This document shows positions 56,007 through 64,000 of a stretch of 64,000 bases of DNA, one piece after another. Source of the DNA: Amycolatopsis eburnea (GTDB taxonomy: Bacteria; Actinomycetota; Actinomycetes; Mycobacteriales; Pseudonocardiaceae); NCBI RefSeq assembly GCF_003937945.1, contig NZ_RSEC01000061.1, positions 1 through 64,000 on the forward strand, in the 5' to 3' direction. Each line of letters starts with the position of its first letter. The stretch's first letter is position 1. The position numbers were made by a program, and so were the translations under genes. A model generated the notes under the pieces. The model saw nothing but the letters and a program-made list of their open reading frames with translations, made no database searches and was not told where the DNA came from.

Positions 56007-57206
56007 ATGAAGCACCGCATCGTCGTCCTCGGGGCCGGGTACGCCGGAGCCAACGCCGCCGGGCGCCTGGCCAAGCGGCTGCACCCCGCCGACACCGAGA
56101 TCACCGTCGTCAACGCCGACCCCGAATTCGTCGAGCGCATCCGCCTGCACCAGCTCGCGAGCGGCCAGGACCTCAAGCCCCGCCCGCTGACCGAGGTCTT
56201 CGCGGGCACCGGCGTGCGGGTGCGCATCGGCAAAGTCACCGCCGTCGATGCCGAGCGCAAGACCGTCAGCGTCGACGGGGACGGCGAGATCGCCTACGAC
56301 ACGCTCGTCTACGCCCTCGGCAGCACCATCGCCGGCAGCGGGGTGCCCGGCGTCGCCGAGCACGCGCACCACCTCGCGGGCAAGCAGTCCGCGCTGCGGC
56401 TGCGGGCGCGCCTGGCAGAACTCGGCGCGGGGGAGACCGTGCTCGTCGTCGGCGGTGGCCTCACGGGGATCGAAGCCGTCACGGAGATCGCCGAAGCCCG
56501 GCCGGACCTCGCCGTCTCGTTCGCCGTCCGCGGCGAACTCGGTGCCTGGCTGAGCGAGAAGGCCCGGCGGCACCTGCGCGCGGCTTTCGCTCGGCTCGGC
56601 ATCGTCGTGCACGAGCACACCGACGTCGTGGGCGTCGGCCCGGCCGCCGCGAGCACCGCGGACGGCCGCGAAATCCCGGCCCGGGTCACGGTCTGGACGG
56701 CCGGCTTCGCCGTCCACCCCATCGCCGCGGCCACGACGCTGACGGTCGCCGAGACGGGACAGGTCGTCGTCGACGAGACCCTGCGGTCGGTTTCGCACCC
56801 CGACGTCTACGCGGTCGGCGACGCCGCGCTCGCCCCGGGCGCGAACGGCGCGCCGCTGCGGATGTCGTGCGCCTCGGGCGTTCCCTCGGCCCGCCTGGCG
56901 GCCGACGTCATCGCCGCCCGGCTGACCGGCCGCGAAGTCCCGCCGAACAAGATCGGCTACACCGCCCAGTGCATCAGCCTCGGCCGCCGCGACGCGGTCG
57001 TGCAGTGGGTGACCCCGGACGACCGGCCCAAGCCGTCCGCGGTCACCAGCCGGGCGGCCGCCCGCGTGAAGGAACTGATCTCCCGGAGCGCGGCGTGGAG
57101 CATCACCCACCCGACGCCGGCCCCGGTCCGCCGCCGCCGGGTGGCCGGTCACGAAACGGACAACATGCGCGCCCAGGTGCAACCGGAGGCCCTGATCAGG
57201 CGATAG
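56007..57206 (+). CDS. FAD/NAD(P)-dependent oxidoreductase (NDH-2-like)
   Basis: A 399-residue pyridine-nucleotide-disulfide-type flavoprotein. The FAD motif is RIVVLGAGYAGANAAGRLAK, the NAD(P) motif VLVVGGGLTGIEAVTEIAE, and the second FAD motif DVYAVGDAAL. It resembles type II NADH dehydrogenases but lacks their clear C-terminal membrane helix. It lies 83 bp after the ECF41 factor and is its probable target. In the gap, GGTCACA (55928-55934) and TGTCAGG (55944-55950) partly match an ECF41 -35, but no good CGTC -10 follows. Confidence 0.9.
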   Translation: MKHRIVVLGAGYAGANAAGRLAKRLHPADTEITVVNADPEFVERIRLHQLASGQDLKPRPLTEVFAGTGVRVRIGKVTAVDAERKTVSVDGDGEIAYDTLVYALGSTIAGSGVPGVAEHAHHLAGKQSALRLRARLAELGAGETVLVVGGGLTGIEAVTEIAEARPDLAVSFAVRGELGAWLSEKARRHLRAAFARLGIVVHEHTDVVGVGPAAASTADGREIPARVTVWTAGFAVHPIAAATTLTVAETGQVVVDETLRSVSHPDVYAVGDAALAPGANGAPLRMSCASGVPSARLAADVIAARLTGREVPPNKIGYTAQCISLGRRDAVVQWVTPDDRPKPSAVTSRAAARVKELISRSAAWSITHPTPAPVRRRRVAGHETDNMRAQVQPEALIRR

Positions 57207-57231
57207 AGGACCGTTGGGAAGGGGACCCGAT

Positions 57232-60057
57232 ATGGTCTTGAGCAAGCTTCGCACCCTCCGGTACGCCCTGGTGGCGGCGGTACTGACCGGCGCACTCCTG
57301 CCCGTCGCGACGGCGGAGGCGGCGACCGCGCTGCCACCGGGGTTCGTGCTGCGGGACACCAGCGCCGGGCTGGGACAGGAACCGCTTACCGACTTCGCGT
57401 ACCTGCCGGACAACTCGGTGCTGGTTACCGGAAAGAGCGGCAGTGTGCGTTGGTTACCGGCGGACGGGTCGGCGGGAAGGTTGCTGACGAAGCTGCCGGT
57501 CCGGACCAATGAGGACCTCGGGCTGGTCGGGCTGGCCGTGGCGCCGGATTACGCGACGTCGCACGCGATCTACCTGACGCGGTCGATCAACCAGACCAGC
57601 GGTTTCGTGATGCGGCTGGCGCGGTTCACGGTCACCGTGGACGCGGCGGGCGCGCCGACCGGCCTGGGCGGCGAGCAGTCGTTGTTCGAGGTGCCGGGCA
57701 TCTTCAACGTCCACGGCATCGACGAGGTGGTCGCGGCGACCGACGGGACGCTGTGGCTGTCCATTGGGGACAGTGGCGACTTCACCAAGATGGATCCGGG
57801 CGCGCTGCGGGCGCTGGACGTCAACCAGCCCTACGGCAAGATCTTCCACCTGGCCGCGGACGGCAAGGGTGTGGCGACCAACCCGTACTTCGACGCGGCG
57901 AACCCGGGTTCGACGGCGAGCAAGGTGTTCGCGCGCGGCTTCCGCAACCCGTTCCGGTTCAGCATCGACCCGAGCCTGGGCCTGCCGGTCGCCGGTGACG
58001 TCGGCTGGACCGCGTGGGAGGAGGTCGACGTCGTGCAGCGCGGCGCGAACCAGGGGTGGCCGTGCTGGGAGGGCAACCACCCGACGCCGGGTTACAGCGG
58101 TCTCGCGGAATGCGCCGGCGTGGCGAACCAGCCGCCGGTGTTCGAGTACCAGCACGGCAACGGCGTGATGCAGGGCAACAGCGTCAGCGGCGGGATCGTC
58201 TACAACGGATCGAGCTACCCGGCGGCCTACCGTGGTTCGTACTTCTTCGGCGACTACGTGACGCACAAGATCTGGACGATGAAGTACGACGACCAGGGCC
58301 GGCTCACGCAGGCCCCGGAGAACCCGCCGGTGTTCACCGACATCGGTGGTCCGGTGAAGTTCGCGGCGGCGCCGAACGGCGACATCGTCTACGCCGACAT
58401 CCTGTCCGGCAACCTGCGCCGGCTGAGCTATTCGGCGGGCAACACGGCGCCGGTGGCGAACGCGTCGTCGACCACCGACCCGGCCACCCGGACGGTCGCC
58501 TTCGACGGTTCGGCGTCGGTGGACTACGACAACGACACGCTGAAGTACGACTGGGACTTCGGGGACGGGACCACCGTCCTCGACGCGGGGCCGGCGGTGT
58601 CGCACGCCTACGCCGCGGGCACCGAGGCGTTCACCGCCAGGCTGACGGTCCGGGACCCGCTCGGGGCGACGGGGACGACCACCATCGCGGTCGCGCCCGG
58701 CAACCACACCCCGGAGATCACCTTGACCACGCCGGGGGACACGGCGACGTTCGCGGTCAACCAGCAGGTTTCGCTGAGCGCCACCGCGGCCGACGCCGAG
58801 GACGGCGCCTTGCCGATCACGTGGACCACCACGGTGCGGCACTGCCCGAGCGAGGCGACGTGCCACTCGCACCCCGGGGCGGGCGGGACCGGGGCGAGCT
58901 TCGCGGCGCCGTTCACCGAGCACCCGGACTCGCGAATGGAGTTCACCGCTACGGTGACCGACAGCGCCGGGGTGACCGCGTCGAAGACCTACGTGGCCTG
59001 GCCGCGCGAGCACCGGATCACCTTGGTCAGCACGCAACCGGCGGCGCTGGGCATCCCGGTCGAGGGCGGCGTCAGCACGGCGATGGTCGCCGAGGGCGCC
59101 ACGTTCGACGTCGAAGCCGCCGCGCTGGCGATCGACGGCGTCTCGAAGTTCACCGGCTGGCAAGGCGGCCCGGCGAGCGCCACCTGGGTCGTCACGGTGG
59201 GCACAACGGACATGACGCTGACGGCGAACTACGCCACGCCGATCGACCAGCGCTACACCGCCGACCCGGCGCTGCAGGCGAAGCTCGGGGCACCGGCAGG
59301 ACCCGAAGTCACCGACGGGGGAGTCCACTACCGGGCCTACGCCAACGGACGCCTGTACTGGAGCGCGGTGGGCGGCACCAAGTTCCTCACCGGTCCGGTG
59401 CTGGCCAAGTACCTCGCCTTCGGCGGGCACGCCAAGCTCGGCCCGCCGACGACCGACACGACGTCCACTCCGGACGGTGCCGGGCAGTACAACCACTTCG
59501 TCAACAACGGGAACGTGGGCTCGATCTACTACACGGCCGCGACGGGCGCGCATGCGCTCTACGGTGAGATCCGGAAGAAGTGGGCGGCGCTGGACTACGA
59601 GCGCGGCCTGGGCTACCCGACCACCGACGAATCCGGCACGCCGGATGGTGTCGGCCGCTACAACCACTTCATCAAGGGCGGCAACGTCGGTTCGATCTAC
59701 TACACGAACGCCACCGGCGCGCACGCGATCTTCGGGGAGATCCGCAAGAAGTGGGCCGCACTGGGCTACGAACGCGGGCTCGGCTACCCGACGACCGACG
59801 AAAGCGTGACACCGGACCGGATCGGCCGGTACAACCACTTCAGCCTCGGCCACTCGATCTACTACACGGTGGCGACCGGCGCGCACGCGGTGAAGGGCGA
59901 GATCCGCAAGCGCTGGGCGGCGCTCGGGTGGGAGCGGTCGTACCTGCGCTACCCGACGTCGGACGAGTACGTGGTGAACGGGGTGTACCGCAGCGACTTC
60001 CAGGGCGGCTACATCACCTTCACCCTCGCGGGCGGAGCCGTCGACCGTCCCTGGTGA
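57232..60057 (+). CDS. Secreted PQQ-type sugar dehydrogenase-like protein with PKD and LGFP repeats
   Basis: A 941-residue exported protein. The signal peptide is RYALVAAVLTGALLPVATAE. Residues about 35-405 form a soluble glucose/sorbosone-dehydrogenase propeller (EDLGLVGLAVAPDYATSHAI, ARGFRNPFRFSIDP, NQGWPCWEGNHP). Next comes a PKD domain (410-495; YDWDFGDGTT), a beta domain (500-680), and LGFP repeats (about 690-941) of about 54 residues with YERGLGYPTTDES and GRYNHF. LGFP repeats anchor proteins to the wall of mycolate-type and related actinomycetes. The function of the propeller (sugar oxidation, PQQ dependent) is inferred. A ribosome-binding site GGAAGGGGA precedes ATG 57232. Confidence 0.87.
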   Translation: MVLSKLRTLRYALVAAVLTGALLPVATAEAATALPPGFVLRDTSAGLGQEPLTDFAYLPDNSVLVTGKSGSVRWLPADGSAGRLLTKLPVRTNEDLGLVGLAVAPDYATSHAIYLTRSINQTSGFVMRLARFTVTVDAAGAPTGLGGEQSLFEVPGIFNVHGIDEVVAATDGTLWLSIGDSGDFTKMDPGALRALDVNQPYGKIFHLAADGKGVATNPYFDAANPGSTASKVFARGFRNPFRFSIDPSLGLPVAGDVGWTAWEEVDVVQRGANQGWPCWEGNHPTPGYSGLAECAGVANQPPVFEYQHGNGVMQGNSVSGGIVYNGSSYPAAYRGSYFFGDYVTHKIWTMKYDDQGRLTQAPENPPVFTDIGGPVKFAAAPNGDIVYADILSGNLRRLSYSAGNTAPVANASSTTDPATRTVAFDGSASVDYDNDTLKYDWDFGDGTTVLDAGPAVSHAYAAGTEAFTARLTVRDPLGATGTTTIAVAPGNHTPEITLTTPGDTATFAVNQQVSLSATAADAEDGALPITWTTTVRHCPSEATCHSHPGAGGTGASFAAPFTEHPDSRMEFTATVTDSAGVTASKTYVAWPREHRITLVSTQPAALGIPVEGGVSTAMVAEGATFDVEAAALAIDGVSKFTGWQGGPASATWVVTVGTTDMTLTANYATPIDQRYTADPALQAKLGAPAGPEVTDGGVHYRAYANGRLYWSAVGGTKFLTGPVLAKYLAFGGHAKLGPPTTDTTSTPDGAGQYNHFVNNGNVGSIYYTAATGAHALYGEIRKKWAALDYERGLGYPTTDESGTPDGVGRYNHFIKGGNVGSIYYTNATGAHAIFGEIRKKWAALGYERGLGYPTTDESVTPDRIGRYNHFSLGHSIYYTVATGAHAVKGEIRKRWAALGWERSYLRYPTSDEYVVNGVYRSDFQGGYITFTLAGGAVDRPW
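59545..59900. repeat. Tandem coding repeats of the LGFP region
   Basis: Two adjoining units of about 180 bp (from about 59510 and 59690) are very similar in DNA and protein, and a third, shorter and more divergent unit follows. Shared phrases are EIRKKWAAL and YERGLGYPTTDES. High similarity suggests recent duplication or gene conversion. Confidence 0.7.
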
Positions 60058-60064
60058 CCCGAGC

Positions 60065-60104
60065 GCCTCAGGCCGGCCGCGCGAACCAGCGGCCGGCCTG
60101 AGGC
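60065..60104 (+). terminator. Terminator hairpin after the LGFP-repeat protein gene
   Basis: GCCTCAGGCCGGCCGC (60065-60080) pairs exactly with 60089-60104, a 16-bp perfect stem with an 8-nt loop, 8 nt after the stop codon. Confidence 0.85.
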
Positions 60105-60122
60105 AGGGCTCCGGCAAAGTCG

Positions 60123-60242
60123 CCGGGCGGCCCTGCGGTGTCTTGAATGAGTCATTCAGGACCTCCGAAGACCTGAATGAGTCATTCAAGACGTCGGCGA
60201 AGCCGCCGCCGGGCAAGCCGCCGCGACTTTGCCGGGACCCTG
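60123..60242. repeat. Interspersed repeat family A, copy 2 (120 bp)
   Basis: This copy matches 106-225 in the same orientation at nearly every position (for example GCAAGCC for GCAAACC). It stands between the terminator at 60065-60104 and the promoter region of the arabinofuranosidase gene. No protein is likely in this copy. Confidence 0.85.
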
Positions 60243-60262
60243 CGGCCAGAGGTGTCACGAAG

Positions 60263-60278
60263 GTGTTCACGTTAACAC
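60263..60278. promoter_or_regulatory. Dyad GTGTTCACGTTAACAC upstream of the GH54 gene
   Basis: GTGTT and AACAC arms flank CACGTT in the 233-bp promoter region of the arabinofuranosidase gene. The site may be a second operator with the one at 60384. Apart from these sites the region 60243-60475 has no gene. Confidence 0.4.
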
Positions 60279-60383
60279 TTTCGCCGGATCCGCTTGCTGT
60301 TTCGACGGGTGCCGGGTTCGAATCCGCCCAGTTCCACGGTGGTGTTCAACCGAGATCGCCCGGGCACTTGGCTGAACATCGGC

Positions 60384-60397
60384 TGTTAGCGATAACA
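60384..60397. promoter_or_regulatory. LacI-type operator TGTTAGCGATAACA
   Basis: TGTTA-GCGA-TAACA is a 14-bp dyad of the kind bound by LacI-family sugar regulators (GTTAGCGCTAAC-like) in front of glycosidase genes. It lies about 80 bp before the GH54 start, where a repressor could block transcription. Confidence 0.6.
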
Positions 60398-60475
60398 AAA
60401 AGTCCTTGTTGGCACTGTCCGTCGTCGTTATCGTGCTGTCTGTGCTCCCCAGTTCTGCTCGCAAGGAGGCGACGC

Positions 60476-61996
60476 ATGAGCTCTTCGGTCGAGACAGCCA
60501 CGAGGTTCCAGGTTTTCCGGCACCGCTGGCGAAAGGTGCTCGCGGTCGCGGCGGCCGCGTTGCTCACCGGCGCGGCGCTGACGGTCACGACGGGTACGGC
60601 GACCGCCGCCGGCACCGGGCCGTGTGACATCTACGCGTCCGGTGGTACCCCCTGCGTGGCCGCGCACAGCACCACCCGCGCGTTGTTCGGCTCCTACGGC
60701 GGGTCGCTCTACCAGGTACGCCGCTGGTCCGACGGCGCCACCGCCAACATCGGCGTGCTCAGTGCCGGCGGTTACGCGAACGCCGCCGCGCAGGACTCGT
60801 TCTGCTCGGGCACGTACTGCACGATCGTGCGGATCTACGACCAGACCGCGCGCCACAACGACCTGACCATCGCACCCGGCGGCGGCGCCAACCCGACCGC
60901 CGACCAGGGCGCGAACGCCGCGGCCCTGCCGGTGACCGCGGGCGGCCACAAGGTGTACGGCGTCTACATCTCGGCCGGCAACGGCTACCGCAACAACAAC
61001 ACCAACGGCATCGCCACCGGCAGCGCCCCCGAGGGCATGTACATGGTCACCGAGGGCACGCACTTCAACGACCGCTGCTGCTTCGACTACGGCAACGCCG
61101 AAACGAACAACAACGACACCGGCAACGGGGACATGGACGCCATCTACTTCGGCACCCTGTGCTGGTTCTCCCCGTGCAGCGGCTCGGCCCCGAAGGTCAT
61201 GGCCGACCTGGAAAACGGTCTCTTCGCCGGCGGCAACGGTTCGAACACCGCGAACACCGGCCGCGGCAGCGCGTTCGTCACGGCGGTGACCAAGAACAAC
61301 GGCACCTCGACGTACGCGATCAAGGACGGCAACGCCCAGTCCGGCGGCCTCACGACCCGCTGGAACGGATCCCTGCCGACGCAGGGCGGGTACCAGCCGA
61401 TGACGAAGCAGGGCGCCATCATCCTCGGCATCGGCGGTGACAACAGCAACGGCTCGGTCGGCTCGTTCTTCGAAGGCGTGATGACCTCGGGCTACCCCTC
61501 CGACGCCACGGAGAACTCGGTGCAGGCCAACATCGTTTCGGTCGGCTACACCAAGAGCGTCACGTTCCCGGTCAACGGCGCCAGCTACCGCCTGACGAAC
61601 CTGGCCGCGGGCAAGGTGCTCGACGCGGCCAACTGCGGCACCGCGAACGGGACCGCGGTCCAGCTGTGGGCCAACCTGAACAACGCCTGCCAGCAGTGGC
61701 GCTTCACCAGCGTCGGCGCCAACAAGTGGACCATCACCAACGTCAACGCGGGCACGGTGCTGGACGCGGTCAACTGCGGCGTGGCACTCGGCACCGCCAC
61801 GAACCTGTGGCAGCCGCTCGGCAACAAGTGCCAGCAGTGGGCGGTGATCCCGGCCGGGAACGGCCGCTACGAACTGGTGGTGGAGAACAGCGGCATGGTC
61901 CTCGACGACCAGAACTGCGGCACCGCGAACGGCACGAAGACGCAGATGTGGATGTGGCTCAACAACACCTGCCAGCTCTGGTCGTTCTCGTCGTAG
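60476..61996 (+). CDS. Secreted GH54 alpha-L-arabinofuranosidase with ricin-type lectin domain
   Basis: A 506-residue exported enzyme. The signal peptide spans about 1-45 (VLAVAAAALLTGAALTV). The catalytic domain (about 48-365) opens GPCDIYASGGTPCVAAHSTT and has YQVRRWSDGATANIG, CTIVRIYDQTARHNDL, and the two adjacent Cys in HFNDRCCFDYGNAET, typical of the arabinofuranosidase B catalytic family. A CBM13/ricin-B domain follows (about 370-506; repeats with KVLDAANCGTANGT and QQW). It releases arabinose from arabinoxylan or arabinan. A GCAAGGAGG ribosome-binding site precedes ATG 60476. A sugar-dependent repressor is suggested by the upstream operator. Confidence 0.92.
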   Translation: MSSSVETATRFQVFRHRWRKVLAVAAAALLTGAALTVTTGTATAAGTGPCDIYASGGTPCVAAHSTTRALFGSYGGSLYQVRRWSDGATANIGVLSAGGYANAAAQDSFCSGTYCTIVRIYDQTARHNDLTIAPGGGANPTADQGANAAALPVTAGGHKVYGVYISAGNGYRNNNTNGIATGSAPEGMYMVTEGTHFNDRCCFDYGNAETNNNDTGNGDMDAIYFGTLCWFSPCSGSAPKVMADLENGLFAGGNGSNTANTGRGSAFVTAVTKNNGTSTYAIKDGNAQSGGLTTRWNGSLPTQGGYQPMTKQGAIILGIGGDNSNGSVGSFFEGVMTSGYPSDATENSVQANIVSVGYTKSVTFPVNGASYRLTNLAAGKVLDAANCGTANGTAVQLWANLNNACQQWRFTSVGANKWTITNVNAGTVLDAVNCGVALGTATNLWQPLGNKCQQWAVIPAGNGRYELVVENSGMVLDDQNCGTANGTKTQMWMWLNNTCQLWSFSS

Positions 61997-62042
61997 CCCC
62001 GCCAGCCGCGGCGCGGTGAGCCTGCCGCGCCGCGGCACCCGG

Positions 62043-62888
62043 TCAGCCGGCCGGGTGGAGGAGCTGCCGGATCCGGGTGGCCACCAGCTGGGGTTGCTCG
62101 GCCTGGATGAAGTGCGCCGAGGCGACTTCCTCGTGGTGCCCGTCGGGCAGGCTGTCCGCGTACCGGCGCTGGTGCTCGCGGGTGGCGGCGTGCTGGCGTT
62201 CCCGGCCCTTGGCGGCGTGGGCGGCGGACAGCACGATCGTCGGGCAGTCCGGGAGCCGGGGCGGCCGGGCGCGGAACCGCGGGATGGCCGCGGCCACCGC
62301 CCGCATTTCCCGCCGGGTCTGCGCGATCCCGGCGGGGGTGAAGTCCTCGGTGAGCATGGCCTGGTAGGTGTCGGGGGAGAACAGGCGCCGGACGTTGCCG
62401 CTGAGCAACCGCGCCAGCGGGCGGGCGCGGCTGAGGGTCTGCGACACGGCCAGCACGCGGTCGACCTTCGCGGTGGTCCGGTCCCAGGTGTCGTACACCG
62501 GCGAGGTTTCCGGCAGGGGATCGACCAGCAGCAGCCCGCGCAGCCGGGACCCCAGGCGCTCGGCCGCGCGCCGGGCGACCAGCCCGCCCATGCTGTGCGC
62601 GACGAGCACGAACCCGCCCGGGACGACGGCCTCGGTCAGCGCGACCAGGTCGGCCGCCAGGTCGTCCACGCCGACCTGCTCGCTCGTGCGTCCGCTGAGC
62701 GCGCGTCCGGCCCGGTCGTAGGTCACCGACCGGGCCGTGCCGGCCAGCTCCGGCAGCACCGGGTCCCAGCACGTCCGGCCGCAGCCGCCACCCGCCTCGA
62801 AGACCACCCAGTCCGGTCCCCGGCCGGATTCCTCGACGTAGACGGTTCGACCGGCGGTGGGCACCTGCCGCCCGTGGGCAGTTCGCAT
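62043..62888 (-). CDS. Alpha/beta-hydrolase
   Basis: A 281-residue hydrolase. The elbow is VLVAHSMGGLVARRAAE with Ser nucleophile, and the oxyanion segment is VVFEAGGGCGRTCW. A cap region (about 130-200) and a C-terminal His (VASAHFIQAEQP) follow. No signal peptide is present. The start has GGAGGAG 4-5 nt upstream. It is divergent from the ArsR-type gene at 62951 with 62 bp between them, and a dyad lies there. The substrate is unknown. Confidence 0.9.
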   Translation of the reverse strand: MRTAHGRQVPTAGRTVYVEESGRGPDWVVFEAGGGCGRTCWDPVLPELAGTARSVTYDRAGRALSGRTSEQVGVDDLAADLVALTEAVVPGGFVLVAHSMGGLVARRAAERLGSRLRGLLLVDPLPETSPVYDTWDRTTAKVDRVLAVSQTLSRARPLARLLSGNVRRLFSPDTYQAMLTEDFTPAGIAQTRREMRAVAAAIPRFRARPPRLPDCPTIVLSAAHAAKGRERQHAATREHQRRYADSLPDGHHEEVASAHFIQAEQPQLVATRIRQLLHPAG

Positions 62889-62910
62889 GGCTCCTCCACG
62901 ACCTACGTTT

Positions 62911-62940
62911 TCAATGATGAGAATGGTATCTCATGTGAAA
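62911..62940. promoter_or_regulatory. Operator dyad between hydrolase and ArsR-type regulator
   Basis: ATGAGA-ATGGTA-TCTCAT (62917-62934) is a 6-bp inverted repeat, widened by TTTCA and TGAAA on the flanks. Its central position between divergent genes suits a site for the regulator encoded at 62951. Confidence 0.6.
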
Positions 62941-62950
62941 TAGTGGGGTC

Positions 62951-64000
<1,050 letters not shown>

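Overview
The window is about 64 kb of very GC-rich DNA with dense genes, many GTG starts, 4-bp stop/start overlaps (ATGA, GTGA) and several start codons that sit 6-7 nt after a -10 hexamer. This is typical of an actinomycete. The enolase-superfamily gene at 14662-15777 matches, almost residue for residue as I remember it, the N-acylamino-acid racemase/o-succinylbenzoate synthase described from Amycolatopsis. With the LGFP cell-wall repeats, SARP regulator, CYP105-like P450 and AA10/GH54/GH6 polysaccharide enzymes, an Amycolatopsis or close relative is the best guess. No tool was run, so all family calls are by eye.

Layout. 0-11 kb: a transposase-like fragment, short interspersed repeats, an ArsR/SRPBCC pair, a WYL regulator divergent from an epoxide hydrolase, a SARP-type regulator, an FAD monooxygenase, a HIT protein, a PucR-like regulator and a secreted YncE-like propeller protein. 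11.1-27.1 kb: one long plus-strand run that looks like a system for taking up and processing D-amino-acid-containing peptides. It has an N-acyl-D-amino-acid deacylase-like amidohydrolase, an M20 peptidase, a GNAT-like protein, the NSAR/OSBS racemase, two penicillin-recognising serine hydrolases, a complete oligopeptide ABC importer with one permease fused to an ATPase, and a prolyl-oligopeptidase fused to a second serine hydrolase. 27-35 kb: two MFS exporters, two tRNA-Val genes, TetR plus methyltransferase, a DUF4287 protein, a P450, lexA and a chitin-type LPMO whose promoter carries a DasR-like site.

35.4-42.4 kb: four minus-strand genes joined by ATGA overlaps. They encode a protein of unknown family, a CHAT (caspase-like) protease with a cysteine-rich tail, a TPR protein ending in a domain that resembles the cytosolic part of the type III export gate protein FlhA, and a second protein with FlhA-like segments. 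Nothing else of a flagellum or type III secretion apparatus is present. This is the best candidate for an undescribed (probably conflict or signalling) system. 42.6-47.6 kb: TetR with an oxidoreductase/hydrolase pair, a degenerate HNH-like protein, a HAD enzyme and an alpha/beta-hydrolase-like protein lacking its serine. 47.6-53.1 kb: a second, independent CHAT locus: a 1350-residue TPR-CHAT protein divergent from a small Cys-containing protein and a membrane protein.

53-64 kb: MarR/RidA, a PEP-mutase-like enzyme, an ECF41 sigma factor with its oxidoreductase, a secreted sugar-dehydrogenase-like protein with PKD and LGFP repeats, a GH54 arabinofuranosidase with a ricin-type lectin domain, a hydrolase divergent from an ArsR-type regulator, and the C-terminal end of a GH6 cellulase with CBM2. 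Four families of short palindromic repeats are scattered between genes. One 120-bp unit occurs near both ends of the window, and another unit has entered the 3' end of the FAD monooxygenase gene and lengthens its protein.
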